NCBI GenBank assembly: GCA_964582055.1
Contig: CAZOPT010000004.1
Coordinates: 1 to 38,986, forward strand
From: JBKSMP01 sp964582055
GTDB lineage: Bacteria > Verrucomicrobiota > Verrucomicrobiia > Opitutales > UBA9783
Reading direction: 5' to 3'
Length of the DNA: 38,986 bases
Positions 1 to 7,871 of this stretch are shown piece by piece. Made by a program: the position numbers and the translations under genes. The notes below the pieces were generated by a model, which worked only from the letters and a program-made list of their open reading frames with translations, searched no databases and had not been told where the DNA came from. Numbering within the stretch: the stretch's first letter is position 1; each line of letters begins with the position of its first letter.

Positions 1-6
1 CCTTAT

Positions 7-228
7 TTACTTAAAAAACTTCTCTACAGCTTTATCCAAATCTCCTTCGTCGGGATAAACATCATTTGCAATCAACCGCTTTCCTTTAGTAATCCGCTCG
101 TGACTAACCGCATACACGGATTTTAAAAATTCCATTACCTGTTCTTCTGAATAATCGCTTACATGATTCAAAAAGTGACTTACACTGCTTGAAGAAAAAT
201 CTGTATTGCAAGTATCTTTTTTACCCAT
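7..228 (-). CDS. Small hypothetical protein
   Basis: I do not recognise this gene. From the ATG at 228 it encodes about 73 residues; the frame stays open to a TTG at 273, which would give 88, and neither start has a convincing ribosome binding site. The N-terminal part is rich in Ser and Asn, the C-terminal two thirds are charged and probably helical, ending in AVEKFFK. No signal peptide, membrane segment or cysteine motif is visible. The segment SDYSEEQVMEFLKSVY loosely recalls helix I-II of colicin-type immunity proteins, but the family's diagnostic second half is not evident, so I make no functional claim. It lies downstream of the exported protein ending at 305 on the same strand and could share its transcript. 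It could also be a chance frame. Confidence 0.4.
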   Translation of the reverse strand: MGKKDTCNTDFSSSSVSHFLNHVSDYSEEQVMEFLKSVYAVSHERITKGKRLIANDVYPDEGDLDKAVEKFFK

Positions 229-304
229 ATTAGCAAATGTTTCGTAAGGTAAAAATACAGCAAAAAATTTCAATAGTAAAGCAAAAATTAATCCCTATCG
301 CTTT

Positions 305-1087
305 TTAAAAAAATAATTCACATCCCAATGCTATACTACAAAAATGAGAACGATGCGTAGCTGCATTAGCAATCGTCCAAGATTGGATACCACCTGTATT
401 GTAAGTAAAAATAGGCCCTACATACAAAGAAAAGTTTTCACGCAAATAACGTTTTAGCAAAAAAGCTGTTTCCATATACCAGTATTTGTGCCTACGATTT
501 AAACGACCACCTTCAAACTGAGCATAAGGACGGCGAGCCTTCAAAAGTCCTAAGGTATTTTTCCAAGACAACGTCAATTGCTTCCAATCAAAAACAGATA
601 AATCAAAATCATGGCCAAATTTAAGCTCGAAACATTTCTGACGTCGCTCTTGATCCCAACAGAAATAAATACTTGGATGCATCAATAAATCGGATCGAAC
701 ACCTGCATAAACCTCAGTCCAATGTCCAACACGCTCAAATCCTAAGCGTTGCAAAAAAACATAACGCACACCTAGATCCCACACAAAATGCTCCGTCAAT
801 TTTTTTAAAAAACCCCCAGAAAGCTTCCAACGATCTGAAAAAACATCCTTAGCTTGCAAGGGACAAAAGACATCCAAACCTCCATAAAGTCCCCATGTAC
901 CCTTTTGAATCACAACATCAGATATAACAACAATTCCTCGTTTCCCCACCAAACAACCGCGATCCATCGCTTCTGTTTTTACTTGAACCAGTGTTTTGTT
1001 TTTCACGCCATTTTCAGAAAAAGCAGAAAACAATAAACCCACACAAAACAAAGCAAAACAAACAACCTTTTTTGCTGAAAAACCCAT
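305..1087 (-). CDS. Exported protein, probable outer-membrane beta-barrel
   Basis: A 260-residue protein of unknown function. Residues 1-24 form a signal peptide: Lys at positions 6-7, then a hydrophobic core ending near SAFSENG. The mature part has many alternating aromatic and polar stretches (for example YWYMETAFLL and FSLYVGPIFTY) and ends in ELFF with a terminal Phe, the usual signature recognised by the BAM outer-membrane insertion machinery. No catalytic motif is recognisable. The ATG at 1087 is the natural start because the signal peptide begins there. It is transcribed divergently from the HPr gene, with 87 bases between them that must hold both promoters. The outer-membrane assignment is inferred from composition and C-terminus only; a periplasmic protein is the main alternative. 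Confidence 0.65.
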   Translation of the reverse strand: MGFSAKKVVCFALFCVGLLFSAFSENGVKNKTLVQVKTEAMDRGCLVGKRGIVVISDVVIQKGTWGLYGGLDVFCPLQAKDVFSDRWKLSGGFLKKLTEHFVWDLGVRYVFLQRLGFERVGHWTEVYAGVRSDLLMHPSIYFCWDQERRQKCFELKFGHDFDLSVFDWKQLTLSWKNTLGLLKARRPYAQFEGGRLNRRHKYWYMETAFLLKRYLRENFSLYVGPIFTYNTGGIQSWTIANAATHRSHFCSIALGCELFF

Positions 1088-1174
1088 ACTTTTATTTCAT
1101 CGTCTTTTTTAAAAAAGTAAATAAAATTCTTGCTTTAATATAACAATAATCCTAAGTTGTAGAAAAATCAGGTT

Positions 1175-1474
1175 GTGATAAAATTAACAGGAATAATTAC
1201 AGTAAGAAATAAAAAGGGATGGCATGCAAGGCCTTGCTCAAGGATCGTAAGACTATCAAAATTGCATCCTGATGTAACTATTTTTTTTGAAAAACTTGAT
1301 TGTTTATCTGAACATGCTTTAGGTAATAGCATTTTTGAGTTAATGAAATTAGGTGTGAACTATGGCGATAAGATAGGTTACACCTTACAAGGAGAAAATG
1401 AATCAGAAGTTCGCAATTTGTTTAAAGAAATAACAGATTTGAACGATTTACTGGTTAAAGAAGAAGATATATAA
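1175..1474 (+). CDS. ptsH: HPr phosphocarrier protein
   Basis: HPr accepts phosphate from enzyme I on a histidine and passes it to EII components or regulators. The active-site motif is GWHARP with His17, followed by the helix-1 stretch. The regulatory serine region is also present: NSIFELMKLGV, where Ser52 matches HPr Ser46, then GDKI and a C-terminal helix after GENESEV. About four extra residues separate the His and Ser sites compared with typical HPr. At 99 residues it is slightly longer than the usual 85-90. The start is GTG at 1175, needed to keep the first beta strand; there is no well-spaced ribosome binding site. Its partner enzyme I lies at 9175-10881, not adjacent, and no EII gene is in the window. 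A retained Ser suggests HPr kinase control, which is inference. Confidence 0.85.
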   Translation: MIKLTGIITVRNKKGWHARPCSRIVRLSKLHPDVTIFFEKLDCLSEHALGNSIFELMKLGVNYGDKIGYTLQGENESEVRNLFKEITDLNDLLVKEEDI

Positions 1475-1536
1475 CAATTTTCAATGTTCCAATTTTGAAA
1501 TTGCAAAAGATAACGATTCTTTATTGACTTTTTTTG

Positions 1537-1542
1537 TATAAT
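1537..1542 (+). promoter_or_regulatory. Candidate -10 box for tRNA-Ser
   Basis: A perfect TATAAT lies 29 bases before the tRNA, which would start transcription about 23 bases upstream of the mature 5' end. The nearest TTGACT (1524-1529) is only 7 bases upstream of it, so that pair cannot act as a standard -35/-10. TTGACT could instead pair with the poorer TTAAAG at 1547-1552 with a 17-base spacer. Confidence 0.4.
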
Positions 1543-1571
1543 AAAGTTAAAGTTATTCTACAAGTTTTAAA

Positions 1572-1664
1572 GGAGAGATGGCTGAGTGGTCTAAAGCGCC
1601 TTCCTGCTAAGAAGGTAAGTTCTCAAAAAGGGCTTCGAGGGTTCAAATCCCTCTCTCTCCGCCA
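1572..1664 (+). tRNA. tRNA-Ser(GCT)
   Basis: The cloverleaf can be drawn by hand. The acceptor stem GGAGAGA pairs with TCTCTCC, followed by discriminator G and an encoded CCA (1662-1664). The anticodon stem CCTTC/GAAGG encloses loop CTGCTAA with anticodon GCT at 1606-1608, reading AGC and AGU. There is a long variable arm, as expected of a class II tRNA-Ser, and the T arm GAGGG-TTCAAAT-CCCTC is perfect. It sits between the HPr gene and tgt on the same strand. Confidence 0.96.
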
Positions 1665-2012
1665 GAGGTTAAAATTGTTTTAAAAAAGTTTCCTTAAGTG
1701 TTGTTTTTAAAGGAGTGTTTTCTTCTTTATCTTAAAGCATATGTTGAAATTTTATAATTACTTTCTCTTGCTTTGTATTATATGCTCTAAATTTCATTTT
1801 ATAACAAGTGAAAAAAACATCATTATCAATAATTTTATTTAAAAGAATTGTAGAAACCCTAATCTTTTTAAAATATTTTATTATAGCATCGCTTGATACT
1901 GATTTTAACCCTATCAAATCTATCAATACCGACAAATAAGCTTCTTAAAAACGAACTCATTCCAAAAAAGCTAAAACTTTCTCATATTTGGCTTGCTTAA
2001 ATAGAGTTTTTT
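1665..2012. other. 348-base stretch between tRNA-Ser and tgt
   Basis: No supported gene. A 67-codon minus-strand frame (1732-1935) starts with TTG, lacks a ribosome binding site, and encodes a Lys/Ile/Asn-rich sequence with no recognisable motif; it may be chance or the remnant of a gene. The interval presumably contains the tRNA transcript end and the tgt promoter, but I see no clear hairpin or -35/-10 pair. Confidence 0.4.
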
Positions 2013-3221
2013 ATGAAAGATAAAAGTGGTATGGAAGACAACTTTTCGTTCACTATTACTGCAAAAACAAATGAAGGAAGAGCCCATTGCGGAGAAATTC
2101 GAACACCACATGGAATAGTTGAGACACCTAATTTCATTTTTTGTGCAACACATGGAGCGATTAAAGGTTGTACCATGGAGCAAATACGTTCTATTGGAGC
2201 ACAATTTGTTCTAGGAAATACCTATCATTTATGGCTGCAACCCGGTCCAGAGGTGGTTGAAAAGCACGGTGGTTTGCAACGATTTACCGGTTGGAATGGA
2301 CCCATGTTAACCGATTCGGGTGGCTTCCAAATCTTTAGTTTAGGTCACGGTGGAGTTGTCGATGAAATTAAGGGCAAAAAAGATCGTTCGTCTCGGCCAA
2401 AATCTTTATTAAACATAACTGAAGAAGGAGCTTTATTTCGATCATATTCTAATGGTGGCCTTTGTTTTCTAACCCCTGAACGTTCCATACAAATCCAGCA
2501 AAAATTAGGCGCTGATTTCATTTTGCCTCTAGATGAATGCACACCATTCCATATGGAAAAACACCAAACAAATACCTCTATGCTGCGTAGTCATCGTTGG
2601 GAACAGAGGAGTATAAATCAATTTTTTGCTAATTATAACACGCGTCAACGGCTTTATGGAATTGTTCAAGGAGGAATCTATGAAGACCTCAGGCAAGAGA
2701 GTGCAGATTTTGTAAACAATCAACCTTTTTTTGGTCAAGCTATCGGTGGAAGTTTAGGAGGTGATAAAGATCAAATGTATGCTGTCGTTGACTTAACCAT
2801 GCGATATTTAGTCCAAAATCGTCCAACACATTTGTTGGGTATTGGTGGTTTACGTGATATTTTGGAGGGCGTACAATCCGGTGTTGACACTTTTGATTGC
2901 GTTCACCCAACACGTATTGCACGTCATGGGTGCGCCTTAATTTCAAAACCTGAAACAGATTTCGCCAAAGAACATATTAATTTAAAAAATAAAGCCTATC
3001 GCGAAGATTTCAATCCTATTGATGATCAATGTGATTGCTATACGTGTCGCAATTTTTCGCGTGCTTATTTACATCATTTATTTAAAGCAAAAGAAAGTAC
3101 GGGGGGTTTACTTTTAACCATACATAATGCACGTTTTATGATGCGTTGGATGGAAGCAATTCGTTCTGCAATTCGTGAAAATCGCTGGGAAGAATTTTTC
3201 AAACAACATCGTTCGCTTTGA
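2013..3221 (+). CDS. tgt: tRNA-guanine transglycosylase
   Basis: TGT exchanges guanine 34 of GUN-anticodon tRNAs (Asp, Asn, His, Tyr) for a queuosine precursor. The general acid/base Asp is in TDSGGFQ (Asp101) and the nucleophile Asp is in TFDC (Asp295). The zinc ligands are Cys340, Cys342, Cys345 and His371. Substrate specificity residues are LDECTP (Cys176, bacterial type) and GGSLGGD, where Gly249 replaces the Val of the bacterial GGLAVGE motif; Gly is found there in eukaryotic, queuine-using enzymes. The segment FDCVHPTRIARHG followed by ALIS also resembles eukaryotic and chlamydial TGTs. Length 402 is a little above the usual 370-390. The start at 2013 is conventional; Met7 at 2031 is an alternative. 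No queuosine synthesis gene is nearby, fitting salvage, although genes elsewhere could supply it. Confidence 0.95.
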   Translation: MKDKSGMEDNFSFTITAKTNEGRAHCGEIRTPHGIVETPNFIFCATHGAIKGCTMEQIRSIGAQFVLGNTYHLWLQPGPEVVEKHGGLQRFTGWNGPMLTDSGGFQIFSLGHGGVVDEIKGKKDRSSRPKSLLNITEEGALFRSYSNGGLCFLTPERSIQIQQKLGADFILPLDECTPFHMEKHQTNTSMLRSHRWEQRSINQFFANYNTRQRLYGIVQGGIYEDLRQESADFVNNQPFFGQAIGGSLGGDKDQMYAVVDLTMRYLVQNRPTHLLGIGGLRDILEGVQSGVDTFDCVHPTRIARHGCALISKPETDFAKEHINLKNKAYREDFNPIDDQCDCYTCRNFSRAYLHHLFKAKESTGGLLLTIHNARFMMRWMEAIRSAIRENRWEEFFKQHRSL

Positions 3222-3311
3222 AACAAGGACAATTTATCTCATTTGACCTAATAGAGTTCCTGCAAAATTCGAAAAATAAAAAACTTATCAAACCGCATCA
3301 ACATTAAGCTA

Positions 3312-3332
3312 AACACTCCTTTTATGAGTGTT
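3312..3332 (+). terminator. Weak hairpin downstream of tgt
   Basis: A 7-bp stem AACACTC/GAGTGTT with a 7-base loop lies in the 230-base convergent gap between tgt and rsmE. It is not followed at once by a T run (the nearest begins a few bases on), so it is only a possible bidirectional terminator. I see nothing else in this gap. Confidence 0.3.
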
Positions 3333-3451
3333 AAACCTTTTGACGTCATTTTTTGCTTTCTGCTTCAACTTTGGCTGAATATCTATTAACATCCCTTTTT
3401 TCAAATAACTTTAATAAGGCATATAAATATAGTTTTTAGAGGAAAAAATTT

Positions 3452-4189
3452 TTACACAAACTTCTCTCCTACCTTAACGGCTGTAACTAAACTAACAACA
3501 GCAGTTTCAGTACGCAAAACACAAGTAGGTAGGCAAATTCCAGATGAAAATTCACTTAAATACTGTTCTTCATTTTCTGAAAAACCCCCTTCTGGACCAA
3601 CAATAATCGAATAAAGTCTTGACAGTTTTTCTTGTACACCATGATAAATTTTTCCATTCAAACTACCATGAAAACAACAACCCAATACTTTCCAATTTAC
3701 ATTCGAAATAGTTTTAGGCCGGAAAATTTGTGGCAAATAAGGATTTTTGGCCTGCTTACAAGATTCAATCAAGATACGTTGGAAACGATCCGTTCGCTTT
3801 TTCCAAATTTCAGAAGCCCATTGCTTATGTTCTGAACGCTCTCCAAGAACAGTATAAATGCCATGAATACCCAATTCACAACATTTTCGCAAAACAATTT
3901 CAAAAGTAGCCACGTTATTGGGCAAAAATTGAACAAGATTATACTGTTTTGAAGATTGCTGGATTTTCTCAAAATCGCTTTTAAAATGGATGAAACCTTG
4001 CTTAGCAGTTAAAACTAAGGTTCCTAAACGCACACCGCCTTTTCCATCAAAAGCAATCAAACATTCACCATTTTTACAACGTAAAACAAATGCTACATGA
4101 TGAAATTCTTCTTCGGGCAAAGAAAAAACATCCATACCTTCAAGCAAATTTGGAGTAAATACCCAAGGATAACACCAGATTTGCTTCAT
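3452..4189 (-). CDS. rsmE: 16S rRNA (uracil-1498-N3)-methyltransferase
   Basis: RsmE methylates N3 of U1498 of 16S rRNA in the assembled 30S subunit using S-adenosylmethionine. The SPOUT-class knot is clear: IIVGPEGGFSENE followed by the hallmark VLRTETAVV near the C-terminus, and a central RFQRILIESCKQAKNPYLPQ matching the family's helix before the SAM site. The N-terminal part is the PUA-like RNA-binding domain, with HHVAFVLR resembling the usual HL..VLR motif. Length 245 is typical. Its ATG overlaps the clpX stop as ATGA (4186-4189), so translation is probably coupled, making it the last gene of tig-clpP-clpX-rsmE. Placement behind clpX is unusual but gives no functional link by itself. 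Confidence 0.93.
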   Translation of the reverse strand: MKQIWCYPWVFTPNLLEGMDVFSLPEEEFHHVAFVLRCKNGECLIAFDGKGGVRLGTLVLTAKQGFIHFKSDFEKIQQSSKQYNLVQFLPNNVATFEIVLRKCCELGIHGIYTVLGERSEHKQWASEIWKKRTDRFQRILIESCKQAKNPYLPQIFRPKTISNVNWKVLGCCFHGSLNGKIYHGVQEKLSRLYSIIVGPEGGFSENEEQYLSEFSSGICLPTCVLRTETAVVSLVTAVKVGEKFV

Positions 4190-5514
4190 TTCATCAATGG
4201 ACGTGCGCCTTTTTGCACAACTTCTTCGGTAATCATTACTGATCGAATGGATTTATCTTTAGAAACCACAAAAAAGATATCCAACATAAAACGCTCGATA
4301 ATAGACCGCAAGGCACGCGCGCCAGTTTTTAATTCCAACGCCTGCTGAACAATGGCATCAATCGCGTATTCCGTAAACTCTAAATGTACAGATTCCATTG
4401 CAAAAAGCTTTTCATATTGTTTAAGAATCGCATTTTGAGTCTTTGTAAGAATAAAAATCAAATCTTCCTTAGTCAATTCGCGCAATACAGAAACAATTGG
4501 TAAACGTCCCACAAATTCTGGAATCATTCCAAACTTTATTAAATCCTCCGGTTGTACATGAGCTTCAATCAATTCTGCACTTTCCAGATTTTTAGTCACA
4601 TCTTTGTTAAATCCTAACACTTGATGGCCTACACGATGAGATACAATTTTATCCAAACCAACAAAAGCCCCACCACAAATAAACAAAATATTCGCGGTAT
4701 TGATTCGAATGTATTCTTGATCAGGATGCTTTCTCCCACCTTTTGGCGGAATATTACATTCTGTACCTTCCAAAATCTTTAATAAAGCTTGCTGAACGCC
4801 TTCTCCAGAAACATCACGCGAAATTGAAACATTATCCGTTTTTCGACCAATTTTATCAATTTCATCCACATAAATAATACCCATTTCTGCGCGTTTTACA
4901 TTATAATCAGCAGCTTGCAAAAGGCGAAGTACGATATTTTCTACATCCTCACCTACATAACCAGCTTCAGTCAATGTAGTCGCATCTGCAATGGCAAATG
5001 GTACATTCAACAAACGCGCCAAAGTACGTGCGAGTAATGTTTTTCCACTTCCTGTAGGTCCTACAAAAAGGATATTACTTTTATCAACTTCTACATTTTG
5101 TAAATCATCAGATAACTTTACCGTAAAGCTTAAATCATTGTTTTTATCCAACAAATCTAAACCTTTTTGAAGTACCAAGCGCTTATAGTGATTATAAACA
5201 GCAACAGCCAATGTCTTTTTAGCATGTTCTTGACCTACAACAAAACGATCTAATTCAGCTTTAATGACATGCGGCGGCAAAACTTTCAAACATGGAACTT
5301 CTGTTGAAACTTCCTTGTTTAAACCTTCTTGTGCTTCTAACGTTTCACCTTCTATTGGCCTCAAATCTTTTCCATTTGATGACTCCAACATAGAACGACA
5401 AATACCCAAACAATCGGTACAAATAGCTGCCGTTCCATTAGGTGACGTTACCAAATTTTTTACTTGGCTCGCATGTCGACCGCAAAACGAACAAAACAAG
5501 GTATCTTTACTCAT
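4186..5514 (-). CDS. clpX: ATP-dependent Clp protease ATPase subunit ClpX
   Basis: ClpX unfolds tagged substrates (including SsrA-tagged proteins) and feeds them to ClpP. I start it at the ATG at 5514, not farther upstream, because this puts the zinc-binding domain (Cys8, Cys11, Cys32, Cys35) directly at the N-terminus as in the family; this gives 442 residues. Walker A is GPTGSGKT (152-159), pore loop GYVG (185-188), Walker B IIYVDEID (213-220), the RKH-type pore loop at 261-263, and the sensor/arginine region at EFVGRLP. The ClpP-docking loop reads LGF (300-302) in place of the common IGF, a known variant. The ATG overlaps the clpP stop by eight bases. The smpB gene in this window would supply its main tagging route. 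Confidence 0.97.
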   Translation of the reverse strand: MSKDTLFCSFCGRHASQVKNLVTSPNGTAAICTDCLGICRSMLESSNGKDLRPIEGETLEAQEGLNKEVSTEVPCLKVLPPHVIKAELDRFVVGQEHAKKTLAVAVYNHYKRLVLQKGLDLLDKNNDLSFTVKLSDDLQNVEVDKSNILFVGPTGSGKTLLARTLARLLNVPFAIADATTLTEAGYVGEDVENIVLRLLQAADYNVKRAEMGIIYVDEIDKIGRKTDNVSISRDVSGEGVQQALLKILEGTECNIPPKGGRKHPDQEYIRINTANILFICGGAFVGLDKIVSHRVGHQVLGFNKDVTKNLESAELIEAHVQPEDLIKFGMIPEFVGRLPIVSVLRELTKEDLIFILTKTQNAILKQYEKLFAMESVHLEFTEYAIDAIVQQALELKTGARALRSIIERFMLDIFFVVSKDKSIRSVMITEEVVQKGARPLMK

Positions 5515-6121
5515 TCGATGCTTGCATCTTTTCCGGATTATTGACAATCACATGATCTACCAATCCATATTCTCTTGCTTCATTGGCTGACAAGAAAAAA
5601 TCACGATCTGAATCCTTTTCAATTTGCTCAACCGATTTCGCACTATGCTGCGCTAAAATAGAATTAATTGTAGAACGCCAACGTAGAATTTCTTTTGCTG
5701 CAATCGAAATATCAGATGCTTGACCAGTTACACCACCAGAAGGTTGATGAATCATAACCCGACTGTGAGGCAACGCATAACGTTTACCTCGTGTGCCTGC
5801 TGCTAGTAAAACTGTCGCCATGCTTGCTGCTTGCCCCACACAATAAGTTACAATATCACAATGCAAAAAATTCATCGTATCATAAATTGCCATACCAGCA
5901 GTTACACTACCTCCAGGACAATTGATATACATATGAACATCCTTTTTAGGATCCTCCATCTGCAAAAACAATAACTGAGCAATAACGGCATTTGCAACAA
6001 AATCATCAATGGGAGTACCAACAAAAACAATACGATCTTTCAGCAAACGACTATAAATATCCCAAGCCTTTTCGCCGCGACCATCACGCTCATAAACATA
6101 AGGTAAAGGTAAATAGGTCAT
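5507..6121 (-). CDS. clpP: ATP-dependent Clp protease proteolytic subunit
   Basis: ClpP is the serine protease barrel that degrades proteins delivered by ClpX. The catalytic triad is visible: Ser100 in GQAASMAT, His125 in RVMIHQP, and Asp174 in SDRDFFL, with the same spacing as in the E. coli enzyme. The handle-strand region GQASDISIAAKEI and the N-terminal PYVYERDGRGE are standard, and residue 11 region shows no long propeptide. Length 204 is typical. It begins three bases after the tig stop and overlaps clpX by eight bases, so tig, clpP and clpX are translated from one message in the classical order. No second clpP is present in the window. Confidence 0.97.
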   Translation of the reverse strand: MTYLPLPYVYERDGRGEKAWDIYSRLLKDRIVFVGTPIDDFVANAVIAQLLFLQMEDPKKDVHMYINCPGGSVTAGMAIYDTMNFLHCDIVTYCVGQAASMATVLLAAGTRGKRYALPHSRVMIHQPSGGVTGQASDISIAAKEILRWRSTINSILAQHSAKSVEQIEKDSDRDFFLSANEAREYGLVDHVIVNNPEKMQASNE

Positions 6122-6124
6122 AAC

Positions 6125-7429
6125 TTATTTCTTAGAATTTTCGCGTAAAATATCAAACAACCAATTAATCATTTTTGCTTGAAAGGCCTTGTTCTGAATA
6201 GCGTTACGTTCGCGTTCATCTTTTCGAACAAGCTGTAAAAGTTTTTGCGGCGTTATATGGCGTTGAGCCGCTTCTTGAACAAGAACTAACTCAATATCAC
6301 GCGTATCTACTTTTAATTTTTCCTCACTAAAAATCTTTTCAAAGCACAAATTAAGTTTGATCCGATCACATGCAACGGTTCTTGCACGTTCTACCAAAGC
6401 TTCTTTTTGCTCTTCTAACATACCTTGTTTAATGCCGTGTGAAGAAAATAAGTTCACCATTTCTTGCAAAACTTTATTCGTCTCAGAATTTACCCAAGAA
6501 GAAGGGATTTCACAGGTAACCGACTGAATCAGAAATTCCGAAATCCGTTGTTTTTGCTGGGCTGCATACTCTTGTTCTTTACGATTGGATAATGTTTTTT
6601 GAGCAAAAGCTTCCAATTCTGACTTATCTTTGACTTGCAATTTCTTGAAAAATTCCTCATCTAAAGCCGGTAACTTAACTTCACGAACTTCAAGAATTTC
6701 TACCTTATAAATAGCTTCCTTATTTTGCAATTCTTTAACGGCAAATGTAGCTGGCAACTGAACTTTAAATTCCTTTTTATCCCCAACCTTCAAACCTTTA
6801 ATACCTTTGACAAGCTCAGGAATTCCAGGTGTTTCTTGCGCATCAACCTCTTCCCAAGTCATTTTTTGCTTGGCCCAAAGGTGCGGCAAACCTTGATAAG
6901 AATCAATCGGCTGATCGTCTATAAAACCTTCATAAGACAATTTTACATAATCCTTAGATTGAGCTTCACGCTCTACAACTTCGTAAGACGCTTGTTGCTT
7001 TTGAAGACGTTCAATAAAGTCGTTCACTTCGGCCTCTGAAATATCAAAATCGGCTTTATCTAATTGAAAACTTTTATAATCTGGCAAAGCAATTTCTGGA
7101 GCTAATTCCACTTCTAAATGTAATTCTTGTCCCTTGTCTTTGTCGCTAAAATCAGACTTTACAACCGCAACTACATCTAACTTATCGGATTGCTTCAAAT
7201 GCTCCAAAGACTTTACAACTAACCCTTGATGAAATTCCTGCAAAAGAGCTTCAGAATAACGCTGCTCCAACAGTTCCAAAGGAACTTTGCCTTTTCTAAA
7301 ACCAGGCAAAGCTGCATCTTTTTGCACTTTTTTCAAAACAGTCAAATGAACATCTTTACACATGTCCTCTTCAAATGTGACTGTTACTTTTTTAGATACT
7401 GTATTAATAGATTCAATATGTGTTTTCAC
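6125..7429 (-). CDS. tig: Trigger factor
   Basis: Trigger factor is the ribosome-bound chaperone that meets nascent chains at the exit tunnel. The ribosome-binding motif is GFRKGKVP at residues 43-50. The middle region (about 150-245) is the FKBP-like peptidyl-prolyl isomerase domain, with VKLSYEGFIDDQPIDS at its start, and the remainder is the helical chaperone domain with PSSW and a long C-terminal arm. Length 434 is normal. It starts at an ATG 14 bases after the DoxX gene stop and ends 3 bases before clpP, so DoxX and the preceding exported protein may be on the same transcript. Confidence 0.96.
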   Translation of the reverse strand: MKTHIESINTVSKKVTVTFEEDMCKDVHLTVLKKVQKDAALPGFRKGKVPLELLEQRYSEALLQEFHQGLVVKSLEHLKQSDKLDVVAVVKSDFSDKDKGQELHLEVELAPEIALPDYKSFQLDKADFDISEAEVNDFIERLQKQQASYEVVEREAQSKDYVKLSYEGFIDDQPIDSYQGLPHLWAKQKMTWEEVDAQETPGIPELVKGIKGLKVGDKKEFKVQLPATFAVKELQNKEAIYKVEILEVREVKLPALDEEFFKKLQVKDKSELEAFAQKTLSNRKEQEYAAQQKQRISEFLIQSVTCEIPSSWVNSETNKVLQEMVNLFSSHGIKQGMLEEQKEALVERARTVACDRIKLNLCFEKIFSEEKLKVDTRDIELVLVQEAAQRHITPQKLLQLVRKDERERNAIQNKAFQAKMINWLFDILRENSKK

Positions 7430-7443
7430 AAAATTCCTTTGTT

Positions 7444-7860
7444 CTATTTTTTCACACTAAATGATCCAGGGCCTATAAACGAAAAGGCCAAACTTAAAAT
7501 AATTAAAAAATTTAAAGGCGTATACGGCGGTAAAAATAAAAATTTCCATGACAAGGCAGGCCAAGCTCCTACTAATCCAATTATAAATAATGCAACAGTC
7601 GCCAATCGAAAATAAAATCCTAATACGATAAATAAACCTGTCCAAATAAAGGTAAATGCCGTAAAAATCCCCCAAAAAATATCTGAAAAAGGGAAGTGCA
7701 GAGCTGTAGCTGCACGTCCCAAATGCTTTAAAAGAAAAACATCTCTAAAACAAACAATACTATAAATAATCAAACATACTCCGAAGAAAAATCGAATCAA
7801 AAGCAGGCCAAAATTCTCCTTTTCTAACCAACGACCCAATTTTGCAAACCACGCGAGCAT
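7444..7860 (-). CDS. DoxX family membrane protein
   Basis: A 138-residue inner-membrane protein with four hydrophobic segments, roughly residues 17-37, 57-80, 82-104 and 115-132. The opening FGLLLIRFFFGVCLIIYS and closing PLNFLIILSLAFSFIGPG fit the DoxX/TQO-small-subunit-like family (first helix with a conserved Arg, last helix ending in GPG). Family members are diverse: some are subunits of quinone oxidoreductases, others work with redox partners in oxidative stress; no partner is visible here, so a specific role cannot be given. It starts 11 bases after the stop of the small exported protein upstream and ends 14 bases before tig. Confidence 0.72.
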   Translation of the reverse strand: MLAWFAKLGRWLEKENFGLLLIRFFFGVCLIIYSIVCFRDVFLLKHLGRAATALHFPFSDIFWGIFTAFTFIWTGLFIVLGFYFRLATVALFIIGLVGAWPALSWKFLFLPPYTPLNFLIILSLAFSFIGPGSFSVKK

Positions 7861-7871
7861 GCTTATCGAAC

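Noticed and set aside
1732..1935. 67-codon minus-strand frame between tRNA-Ser and tgt
   Set aside because: TTG start, no ribosome binding site, no recognisable motif and composition expected of AT-rich noncoding DNA.
3341..3348. Palindrome TGACGTCA between tgt and rsmE
   Set aside because: An isolated 8-base palindrome with no repeat or gene context; chance is sufficient.
5515..5547. Upstream extension of clpX
   Set aside because: It would add 11 residues overlapping clpP; the zinc domain normally begins right after the ATG at 5514.
7226..7615. 129-codon plus-strand frame across the tig start and DoxX end
   Set aside because: It is antisense to two well-supported genes and has no motif of its own.
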